From assembly GCA_023423995.1 (NCBI GenBank), contig JAFAEL010000093.1, positions 1 through 34,231 on the forward strand: a stretch of 34,231 nt of DNA, read 5' to 3'. Below, in pieces: positions 16,434 through 23,109 of this stretch (position 1 is the first letter of the stretch; the number at the start of each line of letters is the position of its first letter). Both the position numbers and the translations under genes were made by a program. Under the pieces are notes generated by a model. It did no database searches and had not been told where the DNA came from. It saw only the letters and a list, made by a program, of their open reading frames with translations. This stretch comes from Pseudomonadota bacterium. GTDB lineage: Bacteria > Pseudomonadota > Alphaproteobacteria > Rhizobiales > Beijerinckiaceae.

Positions 16434-16864
16434 CTTTGTCTCCTGATTTTCCGGCCCGTCATCCCGACGGTGCGATCATGTCCCGCTGGCGGGACGGCAA
16501 AATGGCGACGCGTCAGCGCGTCCGCGTTTTCAGCGGAGCTTTCACCGGTTTAGGCGACGTCCTGAAAAGTCGCATCGCAGCCATAGCCAAGCGGGTCTCG
16601 CCCGCGCCCGGGTGAGCAACATGTAGGAAGCGCAAAAGTCAAGGAAAAGGTGCCGCCGCCCCGCAGGATCGCGCGCCCCACGAGGCTCCAGCGCGGAGCT
16701 CCGCTCGCGCGTCATCGGTGGGCCGCGCCGTCCGCATGCCGGATCATCTCGTCGAATTCACGAGTTGAGGCATACGCCAACTCGTGCGTTTGTTTCGCAC
16801 GACGTCACCGATCTGTTTCGAACCGCGACATCGAAGACGTCTCCTCCAGGCTTATAGCGGGCCC
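16434..16864. other. 431-base divergent gap between asd and the antiporter gene
   Basis: No credible gene is seen here. Nearest asd (minus side) are two tight perfect hairpins, GTCCCG-CTGG-CGGGAC (16480-16495) and GACGCG-TCAG-CGCGTC (16507-16522), and a looser GCGGG-TCTCG-CCCGC (16591-16605). TTGACT on the minus strand (16642-16637) could be a -35 element for asd, but no convincing -10 was found. Nearest the antiporter lies a 9-bp dyad at 16759-16786. Confidence 0.6.
16759..16800 (+). promoter_or_regulatory. 9-bp dyad with overlapping second hairpin upstream of antiporter
   Basis: CACGAGTTG and CAACTCGTG are perfect inverted copies with a 10-base spacer (16759-16786). The last three bases of the right arm also start a second stem, GTGCG-TTTGTTT-CGCAC (16784-16800), so the two stems exclude each other if transcribed. 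The site is 65-106 bases before the antiporter ATG. It may be a dimeric-repressor operator or a switching leader; the sequence cannot decide. Confidence 0.5.
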
Positions 16865-18577
16865 ATGCACGGCTTCCTCCAAGACATCGCAGTCTGCTCG
16901 ATCGCGGCTTGGGCCCTGGGCGTCGTGGCCCATCTCGCCCGGCAGCCGGTCATCCTGGCCTATCTGATCGGGGGCTTCGTGGTCGGCCCGAACTGCCTGC
17001 GGCTCGTCCACTCGCAGGAGAACATCGAGGTCATCTCCGAGCTGGGTCTCATCTTCCTGCTCTTCATGATCGGGCTGGAGATCGACCTGAAGAAGGTCCT
17101 CAGCTCGGGCAAGACCATCCTGGCCACCGCGGGCGTCCAGATCCTCGGCGGCAGCGCGCTCGGCGTGCTCGTCTTCCTCATGCTGGGGGAGCGGCTCGGG
17201 GGAGGGAAATGGGATGCGCTCTATCTCGGCATCGCGGCCGCGCTCTCGTCGACGGTCATCATCGTCAAGGTGCTCTACGACAAGCGCGAGCTGGACACGC
17301 TCACCGGCCGCATCACGCTCGGCGTCCTGGTGCTGCAGGACCTCGCGGTCATCCTCTTCCTTGCCGTCCAGCCGAGCCTGAACGACCTGCGCATCGGCGT
17401 GCTCGCCCTGTCGCTCGTCCGCGTCGGCGTGCTCGTGGCGACCATGCTCCTCGTCTCGCGCTATGTGCTGCCGCATGTCTTCCGGGGCGTTGCGCGCGTG
17501 CCCGAGCTCGTCCTCGTCGGCGCGCTCGCCTGGTGCTTCCTCGGCGGCGAGCTGGCGCATCACCTCCAGCTCTCGCGCGAGATGGGCGCGCTGGTGGCCG
17601 GCGTCTCGCTCTCGACCTTCCCCTACGCGCTCGACGTCACCGCCAAGGTGACGAGCCTGCGCGACTTCTTCGTCACGCTGTTCTTCGTCGGGCTCGGCAT
17701 GACCATCCCGATGCCGAATTGGGGCGTGCTGGAGACGGCGCTCGTCCTCGCCCTCTTCACGGTGGTGAGCCGCTTCGCCACCACGATGCCGCCGCTCTAC
17801 CTCATGGGGCAGGGGATCCGGGCGAGTTTCCTGCCGGCGCTCAACCTGTCCCAGATCAGCGAATTCTCCCTCGTCCTGATGCAGCTCGGCTTCGCGGCCG
17901 GTCACGTCACGGTGGAGACGAAGAACGCGACCTCCTTCGCCTTCGTCATCCTGGCGGTCGCCTCGACCTTCGCCATGACGAACTCGAACCGGATCTCGCG
18001 GCCGACGGTGCGTCTCCTCAAGCGGCTCGGGCTGCGCGACCTCGACGCCGCCACCGAGCAGGGAGGGGAGGGGCCGCCGCGGATCATCCTCTTCGGCTTC
18101 TTCCGCACGGCGAGCTCGCTGATCGCCGAGCTCGAGCGCGAGAACGATCGCGTGCTCCTGGACGAGATCAAGGTCGTCGACTTCAACCCGATCGTGTTGC
18201 GCGGCCTGCAGGAGCGCGGCATCCGCGTGCAGTATGGCGACATCAGCCAGCGCGAAACCCTGGTGCATTCCGAGATCGCGCAGGCGGAGATCCTGGTCTC
18301 GACCGTTCCGGACTACCTCCTGAAGGGCATCTCGAACGAGAAGCTGGTCAGGCAGCTGCGCTCCCTCAACCCGAAGGCGACCATCATCGCGCATGCGGAG
18401 GTGCTGTCGGACATCGATCGCCTCTACGCGGCGGGCGCCGATCACGTCTTCGTTCCGCGCCTGATCGCGGCGGCCGAGCTGCGGCGGATACTCCACGCGG
18501 CGGGTGATGGTCTCCTCCCGCGTAAGCGCGAAGAGCTAGACCATTCTTTGGATAAACGCCGCGAGGTTCTCGGCTGA
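16865..18577 (+). CDS. CPA2 cation/proton antiporter with TrkA-N-like domain
   Basis: This 570-residue inner-membrane protein resembles KefB/KefC and YbaL-type antiporters that exchange K+ or Na+ for H+. About 11-13 hydrophobic segments fill residues 1-375, including LIGGFVVGPNCL, LGLIFLLFMIGLEID and the transport motif LVLQDLAVIL (residues about 155-164). From about residue 406 a cytosolic Rossmann domain begins, but its glycine loop reads GFFRTASS instead of the usual GxGRxG, so NAD(H) control may be weakened or changed. Asp in VVDFNP at the end of the second strand remains. I chose ATG 16865 because the longer frame to 16784 adds a polar, non-membrane N-terminus. The ribosome site is weak. 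Confidence 0.92.
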   Translation: MHGFLQDIAVCSIAAWALGVVAHLARQPVILAYLIGGFVVGPNCLRLVHSQENIEVISELGLIFLLFMIGLEIDLKKVLSSGKTILATAGVQILGGSALGVLVFLMLGERLGGGKWDALYLGIAAALSSTVIIVKVLYDKRELDTLTGRITLGVLVLQDLAVILFLAVQPSLNDLRIGVLALSLVRVGVLVATMLLVSRYVLPHVFRGVARVPELVLVGALAWCFLGGELAHHLQLSREMGALVAGVSLSTFPYALDVTAKVTSLRDFFVTLFFVGLGMTIPMPNWGVLETALVLALFTVVSRFATTMPPLYLMGQGIRASFLPALNLSQISEFSLVLMQLGFAAGHVTVETKNATSFAFVILAVASTFAMTNSNRISRPTVRLLKRLGLRDLDAATEQGGEGPPRIILFGFFRTASSLIAELERENDRVLLDEIKVVDFNPIVLRGLQERGIRVQYGDISQRETLVHSEIAQAEILVSTVPDYLLKGISNEKLVRQLRSLNPKATIIAHAEVLSDIDRLYAAGADHVFVPRLIAAAELRRILHAAGDGLLPRKREELDHSLDKRREVLG

Positions 18578-18723
18578 TCTGCAAAGAATCCAGGCCCGCG
18601 GGGGCTGTAAGCTTTCGCAGGTCCGGCTCGGCTTCAGGCCAAGGAACCTTTTCTGCTTCTTCCGTCTTGTTTTCGCGGAGAAAGCGGGGCCGTCCGCCTC
18701 GTCTTGCCGGTGAGGTTCAAGCC

Positions 18724-19038
18724 ATGCGTCGCACAGCACTCATAGCCGCGTCGTTTGTTGGGCTCACGCTGGCCGGGACCGCCGCAAGCGTGGCAGAGCC
18801 GCTGCGCCTGAACGTGCGCCCGCGCAGCTGGCTCGACCCCGGGAATGTCGTGTCGCCCGGCAGCAACGTGAACCCGGCCAGCCCCCTCGGGCAGACCGTC
18901 TCGTTCATGCTGAGCCCGCCCTATCAGAACATGAAGGAGCGCTTCGAGGGGAACGCGCTTCCCGATCCGATCGGCGGACCCTTCACGGGCGCCCGCAACG
19001 GTCCCATCCCGCTGCTCGGCACCTTCCCGATCGAGTAG
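18724..19038 (+). CDS. Small exported protein of unknown function
   Basis: The 104-residue product has a clear signal peptide (RRTALIAASFVGLTLAGTAASVA, cleavage near residue 24-25) and a short Pro/Asn/Gly-rich mature part with VRPRSWLDPGNVVSPGS, MLSPPYQNMKERF and the ending LLGTFPIE. There is no Cys, metal site or membrane helix in the mature part. I know no function. ATG 18724 follows GAGG by about 9 bases, which decides the start over a longer frame to 18667. A GGAAC-N15-CGTC sequence 60-80 bases upstream resembles general stress-response promoters but has unusual spacing. Its stop is 1 base from the convergent leuB stop. Confidence 0.78.
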   Translation: MRRTALIAASFVGLTLAGTAASVAEPLRLNVRPRSWLDPGNVVSPGSNVNPASPLGQTVSFMLSPPYQNMKERFEGNALPDPIGGPFTGARNGPIPLLGTFPIE

Positions 19039-19039
19039 G

Positions 19040-20149
19040 TCAGGCGAGGAGCGGCTTCAGGGCGTCGCGCACGGCGTTGCCCATCTCGGCCGTGCCGAGC
19101 GCGTTCTGGCCCGGGGCCGCGATGTCCCGGGTCCGGGAGCCTGAATCGAGCACATTCGTGATCGCCTGGTCCAGGCGGTCCGCCACGTCCCCGAGCCCGA
19201 GCGAATAGCGCAGCGCCATCCCGAGCGAGCCGATCATAGCGAGCGGATTGGCGAGGCCCTGGCCGGCGATGTCGGGCGCGGAGCCGTGCACCGGCTCATA
19301 CAGGGCCGCCCGCCGTCCCGCCGCGTCCTCTGCGCCGAGCGAAGCGGAGGGCAGCATCCCGAGCGAGCCGGTCAGCATGGCGGCCGAATCCGACAGGATG
19401 TCGCCGAAGAGGTTGTCGCAGACGATCACGTCGTACTGCTTCGGGCGCCGCACGAGCTGCATGGCGCAATTGTCGGCCAGCACGTGCTCCAGCTCCACAT
19501 CGGCGTAGTCGGCCGCATGCACCTGCGTGACGACCTCCTTCCAGAGGACGCCCGACTTCATGACGTTGTGCTTCTCGGCCGACGAGACCTTGTTGCGCCG
19601 CTTGCGGGCGAGCTCGAAGGCGACGCGCGCGATGCGGTCGATCTCCCCCGTCGTGTAGATCTGGGTATCGACGGCGCGCTTCTCGCCGTTGTCGAGCGTG
19701 ACGATCTCCTTGGGCTCGCCGAAATAGACGCCGCCGGTCAGCTCCCGCACGATCAGGATGTCCAGCCCTTCGACCAGTTCGGGCTTGAGCGACGACGACG
19801 AGGCCAGGGCCGGGTAGCAGATCGCCGGCCGAAGGTTGGCGAACAGGCCGAGGTCCTTGCGAAGCCGCAGAAGCCCCGCCTCGGGCCGGTGCTCGTAGCG
19901 CACCCCGGCCCATTTCGGGCCGCCCACGGAGCCGAAGAGGACCGCATCCGCCTCCCGGGCGAGCTTCACGGTCGCGTCGGTCACCGGGACGCCATGGGCG
20001 TCGATGGCGGCGCCGCCCACCAGGTCCTCTTCCGTCTCGAACGTGCCGATCCCGGCCTCGCTGAGCAGGGTGAGGATCTTGCTCACCTCCCGCGCGACCT
20101 CCGGGCCAATGCCGTCGCCAGGAAGGAACAGAAGCTTGTGCGTCGTCAT
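19040..20149 (-). CDS. leuB: 3-isopropylmalate dehydrogenase
   Basis: This 369-residue enzyme of leucine biosynthesis oxidises and decarboxylates 3-isopropylmalate with NAD+. The family opening [14 protein letters not shown], the substrate-site region [14 protein letters not shown], the metal-binding [10 protein letters not shown] and the NAD-specific [15 protein letters not shown] are all present. The length is normal. ATG 20149 is used; a TTG immediately before it is also in frame. No leuA, leuC or leuD is nearby, so the gene stands alone, between the small exported protein (convergent) and the HcxB-like gene (divergent). Confidence 0.98.
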   Translation of the reverse strand: MTTHKLLFLPGDGIGPEVAREVSKILTLLSEAGIGTFETEEDLVGGAAIDAHGVPVTDATVKLAREADAVLFGSVGGPKWAGVRYEHRPEAGLLRLRKDLGLFANLRPAICYPALASSSSLKPELVEGLDILIVRELTGGVYFGEPKEIVTLDNGEKRAVDTQIYTTGEIDRIARVAFELARKRRNKVSSAEKHNVMKSGVLWKEVVTQVHAADYADVELEHVLADNCAMQLVRRPKQYDVIVCDNLFGDILSDSAAMLTGSLGMLPSASLGAEDAAGRRAALYEPVHGSAPDIAGQGLANPLAMIGSLGMALRYSLGLGDVADRLDQAITNVLDSGSRTRDIAAPGQNALGTAEMGNAVRDALKPLLA

Positions 20150-20218
20150 CAAAGAATGGCCCGAGGTTTGGACGGTCGGGTGGGTCTAATCAGGCGGTGG
20201 GCTCGTTGGCAATCTGCC

Positions 20219-20237
20219 GTACGCTGGTCGGGCGTAC
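20219..20237. promoter_or_regulatory. GTACGC-N7-GCGTAC dyad before the HcxB-like gene
   Basis: A perfect 6-bp inverted repeat with a 7-base spacer ends 21 bases before the ATG of the oxidoreductase gene in the 109-base gap shared with leuB. The geometry suits a dimeric repressor such as a GntR- or TetR-type protein. No such regulator is adjacent. Confidence 0.35.
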
Positions 20238-20258
20238 ATCGCCGCAAGGGAAGTCTGG

Positions 20259-21308
20259 ATGAGTGGACCGAAGACGTTGAAGCTGGCCGACGCGGAGGCA
20301 TTCGCGGCGAGGATCCTGGTGGGCGTAGGCGTGCCGCAGGATGGGGCAAAGCTCGTTGCCCGCCACCTCGCGAGCTCCGATGCCTCCGGCTACCAGAGCC
20401 ACGGGCTGAGCCTGCTTCCGCTCTATGTCGGCGAGATCGAGGCAGGCCGCGTAGATCCGGGTGCGACAGGCACGTGGCTGAAGGAGAGCGGCCCCATTCT
20501 CGTGGTCGATGGAGAGCGGGGGTTCGGTGCGCCGCTCGTCTATCCGGCGCTGGAGCGGGCGGCGGAGGTCGCACGCGAGGTCGGCGTGGCGCTGCTCGCG
20601 GTCCGCAACGTCCATCACCTCGGGCGGATCGGCGCCTTCGCCGAGCTGGCGGCGGAGGAGGGGCTTGCTTCCATGCACTTCTGCAACGTCGTCGGCCGTG
20701 AACCCGTCGTGGTTCCGGCGGGCGGCCGCGAGCCGCGCTTCGTTACCAACCCGATCGCGATCGGGATCCCGCGCCCCGGTGATTTCCCGGTCGTGCTCGA
20801 CATCGCGACGAGCGGCATCGCGCTCAACAAGGCGCGGGTCGCCCATGATCGCGGCGAGCAGGTCGGCGAAGGCTTTCTGATCGACGCCGAGGGGCGGCCG
20901 ACCCTGGATCCGGGGGTGCTGTTCAGCGAGCCGAAAGGGGCGCTCCTGCCCTTTGGCGCCCACAAGGGCTCGGGCCTCGCGATCCTCGGCGAGCTCCTCG
21001 CGGGGGCAGTCACCGGCGGGCTGACCATCGCGCCGCGGAACACCCGCGACGGCTCGACCCTGAACAACATGCTGTCCGTGCTGATCCAGCCGGATCATGT
21101 GGCAGGGGCAGGCTGGGGCAGCGAGGCGGAGACGCTGATCGAATATCTGCACAGCTGCGCGCCGGTGGATCCGGCACAGCCGGTCCTGGTGCCCGGGGAG
21201 CCCGAGGCCAGGGCGCGGGCGGCAGCCGAGCGGGGCGGGATCACCTACCCAGCCTCGATCTGGTCGGCCCTGAGCGGGCTTGCGGGCCGTCTCGGCCTGG
21301 AGGCCTGA
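20259..21308 (+). CDS. Ldh/malate-type 2-hydroxycarboxylate dehydrogenase, HcxB-like
   Basis: This 349-residue enzyme of the LDH2/MDH2 family (not the Rossmann lactate dehydrogenases) would interconvert 2-hydroxy and 2-oxo acids with NAD(P). Typical blocks are SGYQSHGLSLLPLYV near residue 45, the His-containing NVHHLGRIGAFAEL near 125-138, the NPIAIGIPRPGDFPVVLDIATS strand-turn region, and LLPFGAHKGSGLAILGELL. The blocks resemble E. coli HcxB (YbiC) more than MdlB or ComC types. ATG 20259 has AAGGGAAG upstream. Several HcxB-like proteins act on hydroxyphenyl- or hydroxy-acids, but the substrate here is unknown. A possible operator dyad precedes it. Confidence 0.9.
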   Translation: MSGPKTLKLADAEAFAARILVGVGVPQDGAKLVARHLASSDASGYQSHGLSLLPLYVGEIEAGRVDPGATGTWLKESGPILVVDGERGFGAPLVYPALERAAEVAREVGVALLAVRNVHHLGRIGAFAELAAEEGLASMHFCNVVGREPVVVPAGGREPRFVTNPIAIGIPRPGDFPVVLDIATSGIALNKARVAHDRGEQVGEGFLIDAEGRPTLDPGVLFSEPKGALLPFGAHKGSGLAILGELLAGAVTGGLTIAPRNTRDGSTLNNMLSVLIQPDHVAGAGWGSEAETLIEYLHSCAPVDPAQPVLVPGEPEARARAAAERGGITYPASIWSALSGLAGRLGLEA

Positions 21309-21320
21309 CGCCTCCCGGAC

Positions 21321-21476
21321 TCAGCGGAAGCTGTCGTAGCTCAGGATGGTGGTGTTCGCCGCCGCCTGAGGTGCGGGGGCAGGCGCGCAGGCGTCGGGCG
21401 CCTTCGCGGGCACGGGCCGACGTCGGATCGCGAGGCGCACGAGACGGGTGCGCAGCAAAAGCAAAAAGTTCTGCAT
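21321..21476 (-). CDS. Small protein, 51 residues, unknown function
   Basis: The short frame begins with ATG 21476 and has AGGAGG 6-7 bases before it, a strong reason to take it as real. The N-terminal half, MQNFLLLLRTRLVRLAIRRR, could be an amphipathic or membrane-touching helix; the rest is a Pro/Ala-rich tail ending YDSFR. A 6-bp hairpin, CCTGCC-CAGCCA-GGCAGG (21487-21504), lies in its leader. A longer frame to 21512 lacks a ribosome site. No family is recognised. It lies between the convergent HcxB-like gene and rpmJ on the same strand. Confidence 0.55.
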   Translation of the reverse strand: MQNFLLLLRTRLVRLAIRRRPVPAKAPDACAPAPAPQAAANTTILSYDSFR

Positions 21477-21525
21477 GAACGCCTCCTGCCCAGCCAGGCA
21501 GGAAGGTGTCATGCGGTCCCGTCAG

Positions 21526-21551
21526 GCCGATGTGCGCTGGCGCACATCGGC
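21526..21551. terminator. Perfect 11-bp stem-loop after rpmJ
   Basis: GCCGATGTGCG and CGCACATCGGC pair perfectly around a CTGG loop, 15 bases beyond the rpmJ stop. It is the strongest simple hairpin in this part. In the minus direction no T run follows, so it might protect the 3' end, need Rho, or be an operator for the 51-residue gene. Confidence 0.55.
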
Positions 21552-21565
21552 GGAGACAAGCGTTC

Positions 21566-21691
21566 TCAGCCCTGGCGAGCCTTGTAGCGCTTCTGGGTCT
21601 TGTTGATGATGTAGATGCGCCCCTTGCGGCGAACCATCTGGTTGTCGCGATGGCGGCCGCGGACGGATTTCAGCGAGCAGCGGATCTTCAT
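21566..21691 (-). CDS. rpmJ: 50S ribosomal protein L36
   Basis: This 41-residue ribosomal protein of the large subunit is the alphaproteobacterial type that lacks the zinc-binding Cys set: [16 protein letters not shown] at the start, then [20 protein letters not shown] and RQG at the end. The single Cys5 stands where related proteins usually have Asn. It starts at ATG 21691, inside a longer open frame whose upstream part is not L36-like. It is monocistronic or followed only by the 51-residue gene, with a strong stem-loop between them. Confidence 0.96.
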   Translation of the reverse strand: MKIRCSLKSVRGRHRDNQMVRRKGRIYIINKTQKRYKARQG

Positions 21692-21897
21692 GGCGCTTGT
21701 CTCCGGGTCGAGCCGTGGTCGACTCGGGGTGCAGGGTCCAGAAATGTCGGAAAGCGCCGACGCCTGAGCGCCGCCGCAAGGCGCGCTACATAATCCGACT
21801 TGCCGGTTTCGACAACCCCGGTACACGGCGCCAGCCGATGGCCAAGTTCGCCGGCCAGGGCTATGGACGTCCCGTCCTGCAGCAAGGCGCCCTTTTC

Positions 21898-22584
21898 ATG
21901 ACGTATGTTTTCGAGCCGCCGCCGGTGATCAGCCTTGGGATCGAGGGCGAGGCGGCACGCTTCCCGGTGCACCGGATCTATTGCGTGGGCCGGAACTACG
22001 CCGAGCATGCGCGCGAGATGGGCCACGACCCGAACCGCGAGCCGCCCTTCTTCTTCTCCAAGCCGTCGGACACGCTGGTGATCGACGGTGGTGATTTCCC
22101 GTATCCGGGTCAGAGCCAGGACGTGCATCACGAGATCGAGCTCGTGGCGGCCCTCGGCTCGGGCGGCGACAACATCGCGGAAGCGGACGCGCTGAGCCAC
22201 GTGTTCGGCTACGGTGTCGGCCTCGACATGACGCGGCGCGATCTCCAGGGCGAGGCCAAGAAGATGGGCCGCCCCTGGGATACCGGAAAAGGCTTCGAGC
22301 ATTCCGCGCCCTGCTCGAACCTGAAGCGCGCCGCGCAGATCGGGCATCCCTCCAGCGGCCGCATCTGGCTCGACGTGAACGGGCAGACCCGGCAGCAGGG
22401 CGACCTTGCCGACCTGATCTGGTCCATCCCGGAGATGATCGCCTACCTGTCGACGCTGTTCACCCTGCGGGCAGGGGACCTGATCATGACGGGCACCCCG
22501 GCCGGCGTCGCCGCCGTGAAGCGCGGCGACGTGCTCGAAGGCGGTGTCGAAGGCGTCGGCACCCTCAGAACCCGCGTCGTCTGA
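21898..22584 (+). CDS. Fumarylacetoacetate hydrolase-family protein
   Basis: This 228-residue metal-dependent hydrolase cleaves C-C bonds in acyl-pyruvates or related oxo acids. It shows the family core: YCVGRNYAEHAREMG near residue 25-40, FFFSKPSDTLV, the metal-site Glu residues in VHHEIELVAALG, Asp in YGVGLDMTRRDLQ, and GDLIMTGTPAGVAAV at the end. Fumarylpyruvate hydrolases (NagK-like) are the closest known type I can name; the substrate is not proven. I used ATG 21898, which fits the family N-terminus (YVFEPPPVISL); upstream in-frame ATGs at 21838 and 21697 add a non-family stretch. The ribosome site is only AAGG. A 7-bp hairpin follows its stop. Confidence 0.92.
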   Translation: MTYVFEPPPVISLGIEGEAARFPVHRIYCVGRNYAEHAREMGHDPNREPPFFFSKPSDTLVIDGGDFPYPGQSQDVHHEIELVAALGSGGDNIAEADALSHVFGYGVGLDMTRRDLQGEAKKMGRPWDTGKGFEHSAPCSNLKRAAQIGHPSSGRIWLDVNGQTRQQGDLADLIWSIPEMIAYLSTLFTLRAGDLIMTGTPAGVAAVKRGDVLEGGVEGVGTLRTRVV

Positions 22585-22601
22585 TCCGGCGACCTCCCGA
22601 A

Positions 22602-22620
22602 GCGGGGGGCGCTCCCCCGC
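22602..22620 (+). terminator. GC-rich hairpin after the FAH-family gene
   Basis: GCGGGGG and CCCCCGC form a perfect 7-bp stem with a 5-base loop 17 bases past the stop. No T tract follows. It may attenuate read-through into the transporter gene 37 bases later. Confidence 0.4.
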
Positions 22621-22656
22621 CGGCCATCGAGCAAGGTCTTCGGAGGGTGGCGGGGC

Positions 22657-23109
22657 ATGCACTCCTTGCAGTTCGCGGTGCTCGCGGCGCTCGGCCTCGG
22701 GGCCGGCGCCAGCATCATCGTCCAGCAGGCGCTCGTCGCGGATCTGCGCGGTGCCCTCAACTCGGCCCTCTGGGCGGTCTTCGTCTCCTATCTCGGCGGG
22801 CTGCTCACGATGGCGCTTCTCCTCGCCGTCACCCGCCAGGCCTGGCCCAGCGCGGCGCAGATCGGCGGAAGCTCCTACCTGTCCTGGGCGGGCGGCGTCT
22901 TCGGCGTGATCTACATCGCCATCGCGGTCGCGATCCTGCCGAGGCTGGGCGCCGCGACGACGCTTGCGCTGATCCTCGCCGGCCAGATGCTCGCCTCGAT
23001 CGTGATCGACCATTTCGGCCTCTTCGGCGTGCCCCGCCACGAGGTCGACCTCCGCCGCATCGGGGGCGTGCTGCTTCTCGCGGGCGGGGTCGCGCTGATC
23101 AGCCGGTGA
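22657..23109 (+). CDS. DMT-superfamily transporter, YdcZ/DUF606 type
   Basis: This 150-residue membrane protein has about five hydrophobic segments, for example LQFAVLAALGLGAGASI, LWAVFVSYLGGLLTMALLL, FGVIYIAIAVAILPRLG and LRRIGGVLLLAGGVALIS. The blocks LGLGAG and LGAATTLALILAGQMLAS are typical of the single-domain DUF606 (YdcZ) branch of drug/metabolite transporters. Such proteins usually work as dimers; no substrate can be given. ATG 22657 has GGAGG about 10 bases upstream. The last 11 bases overlap the convergent glycosyltransferase gene. Confidence 0.9.
   Translation: MHSLQFAVLAALGLGAGASIIVQQALVADLRGALNSALWAVFVSYLGGLLTMALLLAVTRQAWPSAAQIGGSSYLSWAGGVFGVIYIAIAVAILPRLGAATTLALILAGQMLASIVIDHFGLFGVPRHEVDLRRIGGVLLLAGGVALISR

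Noticed and set aside
16434..16640. Lysine riboswitch in the asd leader
   Set aside because: The stems are short and local; I could not see the long five-helix architecture or the conserved core of that riboswitch.
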